Source: Cephalothrix spiralis
Lineage: Eukaryota; Nemertea; Palaeonemertea; Archinemertea; Cephalotrichidae
Reading direction: 5' to 3'
DNA length: 11,763 nucleotides
Assembly: GCA_032353305.1 (NCBI GenBank)
Contig: JAUCNG010366707.1
Span: forward strand, 1 to 11,763
Below the pieces are notes generated by a model. That model was given only the letters and a program-made list of their open reading frames with translations, was not told where the DNA came from and searched no databases. Positions 1-8,600 of the stretch are shown here, piece by piece. Each line of letters starts with the position of its first letter. Positions within the stretch are counted from its first letter, which is position 1. The position numbers and the translations under genes are program-made.

Positions 1-259
1 TCATTGTTTTTGTACTCTAAATCATGTTTAAAGCATGAATATTGATTGAATTAAAACTTAAAACAACATAATGAACCTGTAATGAACCATATAGAAATGT
101 TTTTGATAGCAAAAAGGCAAAAATTTGGTGGATGCTCAAAATTTGTAGAAAAAAAATATGCGCGCTTAAAATGTGTCGTGAAATTTTGCCAAAAAATTGT
201 TGCGGCTGAATTTTTTTGCAAAAAGTGCAAAAAAATAGGAGCCGCGTGGTCAAAAACGT

Positions 260-320
260 GATGGAAAAGAATTTCAAAGTGGAAAAAAATTGCAAAAAGG
301 GGGGTGGGTACTACTCTGAA
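260..320 (+). repeat. Candidate left terminal inverted repeat
   Basis: The block reads ATGGAAAA, then TTTCAAAG, then GAAAAAAATTGCAAAA, a G-run, GTAC and CTACTCTG. The same order occurs on the minus strand at 11627-11508. It stands outside the helicase gene, about 350 bp from its ATG. Low sequence complexity limits confidence; no flanking duplication was found. Confidence 0.45.
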
Positions 321-394
321 AATTAAGAGCCGGCGGCGCGCCCCCGCGATCCTCGTTCCTAATCGCATGGCCTTACCGAAGCTCTTATCACATT

Positions 395-403
395 CGCATG
401 CGC
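395..403. promoter_or_regulatory. NRF-1-like palindromic site upstream of the helicase
   Basis: CGCATGCGC in the context TTCGCATGCGCT differs by one base from the animal NRF-1 consensus (YGCGCAYGCGCR). It lies about 270 bp upstream of the helicase ATG. A near-identical site sits at the start of the opposite gene (11355-11365), suggesting shared control. Binding is inference; the motif is seen directly. Confidence 0.45.
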
Positions 404-461
404 TCTGTAGCAAAAACGTCGAATTTTTGAACTAAGCACCAAGAATTTGGAGCAGTTGTTG

Positions 462-497
462 ATTGGTTATCGCCAGTCACGTGTTTCGATTATAAAT
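462..497 (+). promoter_or_regulatory. Candidate CCAAT / E-box / TATA promoter elements
   Basis: An inverted CCAAT box (ATTGG at 462-466) is followed by a CACGTG E-box (478-483) and TATAAAT (491-497). The TATA-like element lies about 175 bp upstream of the helicase start codon. Order and spacing suit a core promoter, but the region is AT-rich and such matches arise by chance. Confidence 0.35.
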
Positions 498-666
498 TAT
501 TTAATTAACGGACAATTTGTTTATAATAAAATACCCCTGAGACTATTTCTAATAGGAAAACAGGTCATAAATTAAAGTCAAAATGAAAAAAAAGAAAGTA
601 AAACGAATAATTATAATGAAAAATTGGAAAATAGCATGCCAGATCAAGTCCTTCATAATTTGTTGT

Positions 667-678
667 AAATATGGCGGA
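667..678 (+). promoter_or_regulatory. ATGGCGG start context resembling a YY1/TISU initiator
   Basis: The helicase start codon is embedded in AAATATGGCGGA, sharing the ATGGCGG core of the YY1/TISU element, which directs initiation on short 5' leaders in animals. The flanking positions do not match the consensus, so this is only a weak resemblance. If real, it supports 671 rather than 683 as the start and implies a short 5' UTR. Confidence 0.3.
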
Positions 679-3164
679 CAAAATGTCCGATTTACGATCA
701 ACAAAAATTAAAACCATTGCTGAAAGCAGCCTGGAATCGTTGCCGAATTGTAATATTACAGAACTCAAGCATGAACAAATGTTGGCTCTCAGCAAATTGA
801 GTGCTGGACTTGATGTATTTGCAGTTTTGCCAACTGGATTCGGCAAAACACTGATTTTTATGCTACTCCCTGTCTTTGTTTCAAAGTTGAAATCTGCCCA
901 GGAATTTGATGAAGGTATAGAGTGTTCATTTTATTTTAATGACCACCCAATTGTTATGGTTGTTTCCCCACTTGTTGCTCTAATGAATGAACATTGTGAA
1001 ATTGCTAAAAGTTATGGACTTCGTTCTGTACTGCTGACAAATTTGGAGGAACAGAAAAAAATTATTGCTGGTGAAGTTGACATTGTTTTTGGGAGTCCCG
1101 AGTCATGGCTCTCTGAATCTTCACGACTGAAAGTGCTCAATTCATACACATTTATTTCAAATGTAGTTGCTATCGTCTTTGATGAAGCTCATGTGATTCC
1201 TGACTGGTAAGAATCTTAAAAACTTATTCTATTTTTAAATAGCTACTGCATGATCATTAGATTTAGATCTACTTGTCAATGAGTGGTATAACCAGAATCC
1301 AGATAACATCTAGCTTGTTTCTAATATTTGACATCTGATGATCTGTTGTAAAGAATTGAAAGGAAGTTTGCGACTTGTCTCAGTGGGTCTGTCGGTGTGA
1401 TACTGTGATTACCTGAGCCTGAGGTTAGTCAACGTTGACTAATGGCAATGCCAAAATTTTCATATTGTAACTATTACATTTGTATACCCAGATACCTGTA
1501 TATTGTAACTATTATACCTGTATATTACCTACCAGCATTTACTAAACTTTTAAAATATATATCAATCCCGATTAAGCAGACCTATGCCCAAATTTTGAAG
1601 AAAACCTATATAAATTGCCTAAATTTTCATATTGTAACTTAGATTTAATTACGATTCTTGTATATTATACCTGTATATTACCTATATATACTCAACATTT
1701 TTAATATATATCTATCCCAATTAAGCGGACCTATGCTCAAATTTTGAAGAAAACCTATGCCCAAATTGATAAAATCTTGAGAAGGAGATAATGTCATCTT
1801 GAATAACGTTGATTATTATAGGATTATTATTCTAGTAAAAAACTTATTATAATTTTATACTAATATTAGTATTGTAATTATTTTTCAGGGGTTTTGCAGC
1901 TGGAAAGAGTAACTTAAAGCAGAAGCAGGCTCCCTTCAGAAGTGCATTTGCGAGGCTTCACCAGTTAAGATCTTTTACCAAATGCCCCTATCTCACATTA
2001 ACTGCTACCATTAATGACAAGGATAAGAAATCAACTTTGATAAGTCTTGGAATGGTAAATAATGTATATCACATTGTTCGATCTCCAGCAAGGGACAACA
2101 TCAAACTTTCTGTAGTACAAGTAGACAGTAATATGAAAACATCATTAAGCTGGTTATTGTCAGAATTTAAAGCAAAAGGAAGGAATTTAGATAGAATTCT
2201 GATTTATTGTCGCTCCCTTATTGAAGCTGGCAAAATATACTCTATGTTTTTGAATGAACTTGGTGAATATGGTCACACCATGGATGATGACCAGAAATGG
2301 GCCACAAGATTGTTTTGTGCGTACAACGCAAAGACTGATGAGGAAAAGCGTGAGAAAATTATTGAGGATTTGAAAAGAAGTGATGGTCAGTTCCGAATTC
2401 TAATTTGTTCTACTGCCCTTGGCATGGGCATTGATCTCAAGAACGTTTATCTGATCATAAATTACGGATGTCCAACAAAAATTGAAGCCTATATGCAGCA
2501 AAGTGGTCGAGCTGGGAGGGATGGCCTTCAATCAGAGAGCATTCTCTATTATAGATATACTCATCTCATTGGAGCTTCGAAAGAAATGCGTGATTATGTA
2601 CATAACTCCACAAAATGTAGACGCCAGTGCCTGTATTCAAAGGATGCATTAATTTTAGGACATAACTGCTGTGATATTTGTTCAAAAATATGTAAATGTA
2701 AGGACACTTGTGATTTTAAATCAAGATTTAATGTTGATTCCTGTGAAATTAAAAGTTTTCCTGAAAAAAGGAAAGTCACTGAAGGTGACTTGCTTATCTT
2801 AGATCAATGTGTGAATGAACTGATGGATCACTTGAAAAAAAGTGACAATTTATTTCTGAACATTTTCGATAAGTCATTTGTTTCTGTTATAATTAACCAT
2901 GTACCATATATTGATGGCATTGACTATATATTAAATGAAATGCCTATTGTAAATCGTTTGCATGCTATTGAAATATTACGTATAATCGATGAAGTCTTTA
3001 ATGAAAATTTATGTGCTGAATTGGAGGCAGTAAATGGTAATATGATTGTCGAAGAATCCTCCGAATTTTCGAGTTTCGATGATGATATGTTTCAGGATGA
3101 TATTTCTGATAGTAATTTGATTTCTATTGTGACTGATTTTAACTTGGATAGTGATACTGAATGA
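671..3164 (+). CDS. RecQ-family DEAH ATP-dependent DNA helicase, two exons (671-1206, 1889-3164), 603 aa
   Basis: Predicted 3'-5' DNA-unwinding ATPase of superfamily 2, RecQ type. In order: a Q-like motif LKHEQ (32-36), Walker A PTGFGKT (54-60), motif Ia VVSPLVALMNEH (97-108), DEAH (171-174) followed by a RecQ-like aromatic loop (PDWGF, then PFR at 194-196), motif III LTAT (216-219), motif IV ILIYCRS (282-288), motif V ICSTALGMGID (351-361) and arginine-finger motif VI QQSGRAGRDG (382-391). A Cys-rich RecQ zinc segment follows (CRRQC at 422-426, CCDIC at about 439-443). The last ~150 residues are acidic and show no winged-helix or HRDC domain, so it is shorter than BLM or WRN. The exons join in phase 2 inside Trp179 using GTAAGA and TTTTTCAG. 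The start at 671 is the first in-frame ATG; Met5 is an alternative. Helicase identity is seen directly; a role in mobilising or replicating the neighbouring element is inferred. The frame is intact, so it is not an obvious pseudogene. Confidence 0.93.
1425..1442. repeat. Perfect 18-bp palindrome in the intron
   Basis: TTAGTCAACGTTGACTAA is identical to its reverse complement, centred on AACGTT. It stands immediately 5' of the tandem duplication and could be a dimeric protein-binding site or simply the edge of the repeat. No function can be assigned. Confidence 0.6.
1454..1767. repeat. Imperfect tandem duplication in the helicase intron
   Basis: Two AT-rich copies lie side by side, about 1454-1620 and 1621-1767. 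Each begins with AAATTTTCATATTGTAACT (1454-1472 and 1621-1639) and ends with a block containing CCTATGC(C/T)CAAATTTTGA followed by AGAAAACCTAT. The copies differ by indels, so the spacing is 167 bp at the start and 149 bp near the end. The 66-codon open frame inside it (1442-1642) carries no recognisable domain and is not called as a gene. Confidence 0.75.
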
Positions 3165-3361
3165 ATAACAGTTATAATTCGTGGCATTCCTCTATTTTTG
3201 ATTTGTATTTATTGTCATGTGCAAGCTTAGTATTTATGATCAATGATAAAGTTATCATTACAATGTACCCAGTTTCAAACGAATTTTAGCCCTTATTTTG
3301 GAAATTTATTATTTTATTAGAATACTTTTAATTATATTTCTATAAATTCCTAAGGTCAGAT

Positions 3362-3475
3362 TTTTCTAATAACAGCCTGTGATAAACAAAAACATGTTTT
3401 CCTAAAAACTTTAGAATAGAATACGAGTCCATAACACAGCAAATTTTTCCAAAGACTTAATTATATCTCCATTTG
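3362..3475 (-). pseudogene. Relict fragment of DUF6589 gene exon 5
   Basis: The segment aligns, in the same orientation, with 6601-6713 of the intact gene. The left ~26 bp differ at about 3 positions, and the right ~56 bp (about 3419-3475) differ at about 10, flanking an unalignable middle. Translated on the minus strand it gives KSLEKFAVLWTRI (intact copy KSLEEFAVLWSRI) and CLSQAVIRK, the latter followed by a stop. It is therefore a decayed paralogous coding fragment, not chance similarity. It lies about 200 bp beyond the helicase stop codon, with the intact DUF6589 gene ending nearly 900 bp away. Confidence 0.8.
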
Positions 3476-3636
3476 ATTTTTATTTTATTGTCATTAATTT
3501 GTGTGTATTCGTGTGCAATGATTTTTTCAGAGCTTAACTCTATATATTAAATTAATCAATTTATTTAATCATAGTTGTATGACTCGGTCTTTTGCACCCG
3601 TCTAAGTTCGATAGGTAACGTCTATGTTGGGGGGGG

Positions 3637-3779
3637 GGGGGTGTTTCAGACAGATATAAGATATTGAAAAAAATTGATATACGAAAAAAAATTGGACTTA
3701 AAAATTAAAAGAAAAATAACCCGAAATTTTTTTTTCATAGCAAATTTTTTTATATCTTATATCTGTCAGAAACACCCCC
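3637..3779. repeat. Foldback element with ~37-bp inverted arms
   Basis: The left arm (3637-3675) reads GGGGGTGTTTCAGACAGATA then TAAGATAT and an A-run. The right arm (3743-3779) is its near-perfect reverse complement, ending GTCAGAAACACCCCC. The arms enclose about 67 bp of A/T-rich DNA. The left arm continues into a run of 13 G (3629-3641). It resembles a miniature foldback element or MITE, but I see no target-site duplication. It lies between the two gene relicts. Confidence 0.75.
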
Positions 3780-4016
3780 AAAAAATATTTCAGCTTTCGA
3801 ATTATTTTTACAAAAAAAACTATTTATAGTCAAAATACGATATTTTTGGTCAAAATCGATTTTACGAGTCCCCCATTCAGGGACACCGTGGTTAGGTTTT
3901 GGTTCAATTGAACTATAGTTCATTCCTGTCTAATATCTTCGATAAATCCCTCGAGATAAAACACATCAAAAACTTAAAGATATATATTATATAAAAATAT
4001 TTACTCTTCAATAGTA

Positions 4017-4022
4017 TTTATT
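4017..4022 (-). terminator. Candidate polyadenylation signal for the minus-strand gene
   Basis: AATAAA on the minus strand, about 330 nt past the stop codon. If used, the 97-nt helicase-derived segment would lie inside this gene's 3' UTR in antisense. The surrounding DNA is AT-rich, so the match may be chance. Confidence 0.3.
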
Positions 4023-4170
4023 AGGAATCTTACTGAGTAACAACATAACAAAATTGAATTAAAATAAAGATCTATAAGAATCATACTTTTAAAACTAGAA
4101 AGTTTTTCAATAAACGACATTTTTGTAAGATAATACATGTATATACACATATTTACGTTAATTATTAATG

Positions 4171-4267
4171 CCAAATGCCCCTATCTAACATTAACTGCTA
4201 CCATTAATGACAAGGATAAGAAATCAACTTTGAAAAGTCTAGGAATGTTAAATAACGTATATCACAT
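4171..4267 (+). pseudogene. 97-bp ungapped copy of helicase exon 2
   Basis: This aligns without gaps to 1978-2074 with 5 differences (92/97 identical). It covers the segment encoding CPYLTLTATINDKDKK and the following residues, that is, helicase motif III. Three of the five differences are synonymous and two are conservative or semi-conservative changes (Ile to Lys, Val to Leu); the frame stays open across the fragment. It starts and stops abruptly and has no neighbouring helicase sequence, so it cannot encode a helicase. It lies 82 bp downstream of the minus-strand gene's stop codon, in antisense to the helicase with respect to that transcript. Confidence 0.9.
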
Positions 4268-4348
4268 CACATTCATATAAACAATAAAACTTTGAGTTAG
4301 AACGTTTTCGAAATGCAAAAAGGCTTCACACGGTGAATAGTTTATATT

Positions 4349-5644
4349 TTACAATTTCCCATTGTACTTTCTTTGCAGTTTTTGTTCATCCGACCATGTA
4401 CGTTTCCATCCACTAACCCAGGTTGACATGGTTGCACCTGATAATCCTGAGTACAAATCACGCGAGAATTTTGGGAAAGCTTTGAATTCTCTTCCTGGTA
4501 CTTTGGCAAAAATATCTGTTTTCACAGTAACTTCATTTAGAAGAATAGCAAAGTCATGTTCGAGTTTCTTTGATACTTTATACGCATTTGATTTGTTACC
4601 TTTTCTGGCCATAGCCAAATCCGTATCCAAATTGGATACAATATCTCTCACTGGTCCTATACATTTCCCCTCGCGGGCTGCGGTCACTTCGTTTAAGTGG
4701 GATCCTAAACGTCTTAAACAATTTTTCACAGTCTTCATCATGTTCTCAATGTGGAAATCTCTAGACACACGTCGGCCATTATAATTCCTGGAATTATAAG
4801 TCCGGTTCCAGACTAACCTATGTGCATCTTTTTTATTAAGCAAACCACTAATTTGGGCTTGTAAGTGCAGACCAGCTAATGCATATTTAGTACTGCCATG
4901 AACTTTCCAGAACGGTGTAAGTATTCGCCAAATTCGAACGATCCTCTCACCATCACCGAAACGTATTGCATCATCTGCATTTCTCAATATCAGTCCAAGT
5001 GTTATTAAAACGGAACCATAATTGAAAACGAAATCTTCATCTTGACCAATTTCGACAGTCTTTTTTGGAGCCATATCATCTCCAAAGACTTCGTGTACTT
5101 TAACCATGTGGTTTTTGAGAGCTCCTGCATACACATAGACCTTTCCACAAATATGACAGTTCGTTTCTGATCTTTCAGCTGGTAATTCGGGCACATTAAG
5201 AGAAATATACTCCTTTATCATTGGTCTCACTTTAGATAACAACCAATCACATTTGACATCTCTTGAAGCATTGACAATTGAAAGCGGAACAGAAAAGTCA
5301 TTAATACTCTCAAGATCGAAGTATTTAATTGTTGCCGCAACAACGTATGCGTCCAAATTTAAATTAAACGCTTCTTTAACACGAAGGTATTCGTCCTTTG
5401 GGTCCTTTTTTGCATTCTCACAGTTCGTGACGTTGGCGTTTGAATAAAAGGTCCCATGATCTGAAGCCGAATTCGGGTTCCGTAACATCAATACCATTCT
5501 CTGAAAAGCTATCCTAAAGGCGTGCCAATCTTCATTTTTCGGCTCCAAACCCCCTAAGGCCTCCCACTGCGTGTCACCGTCGACTGCAATTTTCTGTGCA
5601 TTACGAGCCCGTTCTTCAGATAATTGATCACCCCCAAAGAAGAT
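4349..5644 (-). CDS. Exon 7 (terminal) of the DUF6589 gene: GGDQ motif, C2H2 finger and DFHIEN block
   Basis: Encodes residues 696-1126 and the TAA stop (4351-4349). It begins with IFFGGDQLSEERARNAQ (Asp701), the most recognisable DUF6589 signature. A classical C2H2 finger, C-x2-C-x12-H-x4-H (CHICGK...HMVKVH, residues 858-879, about 5093-5158), is inserted before the final block. That block carries AHRLVWNRTYNSRN and SRDFHIENMMKTVKNCLRRL with Glu995. The C-terminus is basic with two Trp-containing turns (STWVSGWKRTW). Frame intact throughout. Confidence 0.88.
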   Translation of the reverse strand: MFFGGDQLSEERARNAQKIAVDGDTQWEALGGLEPKNEDWHAFRIAFQRMVLMLRNPNSASDHGTFYSNANVTNCENAKKDPKDEYLRVKEAFNLNLDAYVVAATIKYFDLESINDFSVPLSIVNASRDVKCDWLLSKVRPMIKEYISLNVPELPAERSETNCHICGKVYVYAGALKNHMVKVHEVFGDDMAPKKTVEIGQDEDFVFNYGSVLITLGLILRNADDAIRFGDGERIVRIWRILTPFWKVHGSTKYALAGLHLQAQISGLLNKKDAHRLVWNRTYNSRNYNGRRVSRDFHIENMMKTVKNCLRRLGSHLNEVTAAREGKCIGPVRDIVSNLDTDLAMARKGNKSNAYKVSKKLEHDFAILLNEVTVKTDIFAKVPGREFKAFPKFSRDLYSGLSGATMSTWVSGWKRTWSDEQKLQRKYNGKL

Positions 5645-8600
5645 CTGTAAGGAAAATAGAATAATTATGGCTTAGATTATGAATAAAAGGAATACGAGGA
5701 ACTGGTTTATCTGCATCTGGCACCTTTATATAGCGGCCATATTGGAGGTCATCAACATATCACAATACAATCGAGCAGATCTTGAACTCATCATTAGTCA
5801 TTATGAATGATTTTCGTGTCACCAACTAGGTAAATTACAATCGGCATTTGGAAAGTAATCATGCAACTTACCGTTTCAAGAACCTCAGTAATTTTCTTAT
5901 CTCCTGTTCCAATGTGCTGTAAAGGTACATAATTGCGTTGAATTTCTTTAATAATGTCGATCATCTCTTCATTTAAATTTTCATTCTTGAATATCAAACC
6001 TAGGGGTACCTAGTTGTAGAAAAAAAATCAGATTAATTTCAGAGAGACATAATGGTAATCTTCTAACATAAAACTAAATGGCAATGTATTGAAATTGATG
6101 TTTTCTAGCGTAGCCCCCCCCCCCCCTACAATTACATAATTAATGGCAATGTAATGAAAATTGATGTTCCCTAGCGTAGGCCAACCTAGAGCCGTGGCGG
6201 GCTCTACTTTTCCCTTGGGAAGAATAAAAACCAATCATGACATATTTGTAGAACATGAGGTTTCACATGAATTAAAAAGTTTCAAGAAGACTTTACTCTG
6301 ACTAGCAAGTGCCGGTGTGACCCAGCGATTATGGAAGAGGTTTATCCTATAAATTTAAAATAAAGGTTTCATGGAGCACCCATTGTCCAGGTATGTGACC
6401 ATAGGTAGAAAGATAATTCAATAAATGTAAGGCTAATTGGTACATGTACCCTGCTCAAAAAGGGTTTTATTTCTACATATTTAATTTAAAATTTCGCGAT
6501 GGTCCTGCTAAAATGCTCTTGCTAGTCATTGTAAGGATCCCTAGCAACCCAATTACAGTTTCACTTGGCTTCTCCATTTCATCCATATATTCGTGCGGGA
6601 GTTTTCTGATTACAGCCTGAGATAAACAATTGAAAGCGGGAATCTTGAGTACTAAAATACGAGACCATAAAACAGCGAATTCTTCCAATGACTTATTAAT
6701 ATCTTTATTTGTGACGAGTAGATCTTGTAATGTGACATCCTCTAAATTCCTAGGGTCTTTCTCTAATTCATTTCCTGGGACGTCATCTCGGATGCCATAC
6801 ATAAAAAACCAATGGATATCTCTGTTCCGGCTTGAAATGCTCATATGGCTGGTTTTTACAAATAAATCAACGTTGTCACCGATTATTTGATATCCAGGTA
6901 TAGAAGAAGTCAAAAGACTTTGTTTTACTTTCGTTAGAATGTCAATAGTAATCAAATCAGATATGTTGTGACTAGCAGACACATCATAAATCTTTTTCAG
7001 AGCACCGCATAAGATCTTATCACTGTATTGTACGGTAGATAACGATTTTGTCTTTATTTCGTCTACTGCTAAATTTGAATCGTTCTGAGATTCTAGATAA
7101 TTTGTGATATCAGGAAGAGTTAATTTGAATTTGTCTTTGCACATGTCTGTAATGCAGTCAACTAATTTTTCAGTTTTTCGTTCACTTTCAATATCACTCT
7201 TAAGGTCAAGAAGAGATTTATCAAAATCTACAGCGAGATGGTCTTTGTACCTCGTGAGTGTCTCCGACGAAACACTAACAAATTGTCCTTGTAACCTCCT
7301 TATTCCCTATAAAATTAAGTTAACATACTTAAGTACTACAAATATGATGAGATTTAAGAGACCTATGGGTTAATTACAGTCAATTAACTATAAGCATTAT
7401 CTTTATTCCACACAGTTTTGATGAAAGTAGCATCTCCATTTTAATATGCAAATATAAACTTGAACCTAGAACTTTCCAAAAATATAAGGGTTGATGCAGT
7501 TTAGGACCACACTTCCGAGATTTTTTTTTGGGGGGGGGGCGAAAACAGGGGTCTGAAATCGACTAGTTTAAATTTTCAATTTTCCTAGGTCACTTTCATT
7601 GTCTATAATAAAATATAAAATTCAAGCCATGCAAATAGTTGACAACATTGATATGATTAGATTATGTATTTCTTTAGATTATTCTGTCGGGGGAACAAAT
7701 CACTCCCGTATGCATTGCATACATATACGATATAGTAATGAAGGCAGGGGTATATATTCGGCCAAATATCCCTAATTTCATCCTGAACTATAGGAGTTAA
7801 AGTGAATAATTATAAGAAATTGGCAATTCGCATTCATGATTGCATTCATCAATGTATTGCTTAAACAGAAAGAAATGATTTGTCCCCTATTTTATGCACC
7901 GAAATAGGATGAAGCACAAGCAACAGACAGCTAAGTTTTCAGATAAGGGGTTGTCCACGAAGTAAATGCTTATGAATTTTAAGAAAATGATTTCCTATGT
8001 TCGCAACATCAGGTTATTTATTACACACGATTAATTGTTTTATGATCCTTGGTGGACAACACCTTAAATCGAATAGAAATTATATATTGTTAATGACAAT
8101 GTTTGATCAAAGAGATGTTAAGAATATTCCAAATCGACTTAAGGATCCAAAGTAGGAATATAAATCTTTGAATTTGAAGATTTTTTTTTTTTTTTTTTCT
8201 TAACATAAGTAATGATCTAACATTGTTAATAGTATATACATGTACGAGAATCCGAAATAAGCTATAGCACAGCTGAACTAAACCAATGTACAAAAGCTTC
8301 CTCAGTTGTGATACTTTATTCACTATTAGGTATAGATTTGTAGGAATTACTTTGTGAGACTAAGGAAATGTGCTATTATTCTAGGTTAGAAGGTATAGAT
8401 TTGTAGAAACTACTGTGTCAGTGTGAGATTAAGGAAATGTGCTAGAGTTACGTTAGAGATAGAGAGGGAGTAAAGCTATTGATGACACCATAAGGATGAA
8501 TATAATTGTCTTACCTATCTATCTATCTATCTATCTATCTATTTTCGAGTACATGCAGTCCTATTAGTAAAATAATAAACATTGTATAAAATGATACACT

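Larger units (their letters stand above)
1..670. other. Left flank and 5' region of the helicase gene
   Basis: No gene is supported here. Open frames on the minus strand (17-295, 51-413) are low-complexity Phe/Leu-rich translations of A-tracts. The region contains repeated TTGCAAAA-type motifs (215-224, 290-298), an A-rich then G-rich block (279-311), a GC-rich patch (about 330-349), an NRF-1-like palindrome (395-403), an inverted CCAAT (ATTGG, 462-466), an E-box CACGTG (478-483) and a TATAAAT (491-497). The last three are spaced plausibly for an upstream promoter, but the transcription start is unknown. Confidence 0.55.
1207..1888 (+). other. Intron 1 of the RecQ-like helicase gene
   Basis: This 682-bp intron has donor GTAAGA at 1207 and acceptor TTATTTTTCAG ending at 1888. 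It splits the codon of the conserved Trp just after the DEAH box, so retention would truncate the protein between motifs II and III. The intron holds an imperfect tandem duplication (1454-1767) and an 18-bp perfect palindrome (1425-1442). No coding segment was recognised in it. Confidence 0.9.
3165..4348. other. Spacer between the convergent 3' ends
   Basis: No intact gene is present in this AT-rich 1.18-kb spacer. In order it holds the helicase 3' UTR, a relict of DUF6589 exon 5 (3362-3475), a 13-G tract (3629-3641), a 37-bp-arm foldback (3637-3779), a 97-bp copy of helicase exon 2 (4171-4267), and the 3' UTR of the minus-strand gene. Poly(A) signals are uncertain: AATAAA occurs on the plus strand at 4063-4068 and on the minus strand at 4017-4022. 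Confidence 0.7.

Noticed and set aside
17-413. Minus-strand open frames of 92 and 120 codons in the left flank
   Set aside because: Low-complexity Phe/Leu-rich translations of A-tracts and GC-rich repeat, no domain, overlapping each other in different frames.
565-846. Minus-strand open frame over the helicase 5' end
   Set aside because: Antisense of helicase exon 1; the plus strand has clear helicase motifs.
1442-1642. 66-codon frame inside the helicase intron
   Set aside because: Translation of the AT-rich tandem repeat.
671-3164. Helicase as part of a Helitron
   Set aside because: It is a RecQ-type enzyme, not Pif1-type, and no HUH Rep endonuclease is visible anywhere in the window.
3629-3641. 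G13 tract as a G-quadruplex
   Set aside because: A single uninterrupted G-run lacks the four separated runs of a standard intramolecular quadruplex. The C13 (6114-6126) and G10 (7530-7539) tracts are rejected for the same reason.
4362-5447. Plus-strand open frames within 4362-4784 and 5253-5447
   Set aside because: Antisense shadows of DUF6589 exon 7.
6630-7373. Plus-strand open frames opposite exon 5
   Set aside because: Shadows of the intact minus-strand coding exon; no independent features.
8090-8323. 77-codon minus-strand frame
   Set aside because: Runs through a T-tract (poly-Lys) in intron 4 and lacks splice-site or motif support as an exon.
8515-8542. CRISPR-like spaced repeats
   Set aside because: It is a plain tetranucleotide microsatellite without spacers, in a eukaryotic intron.
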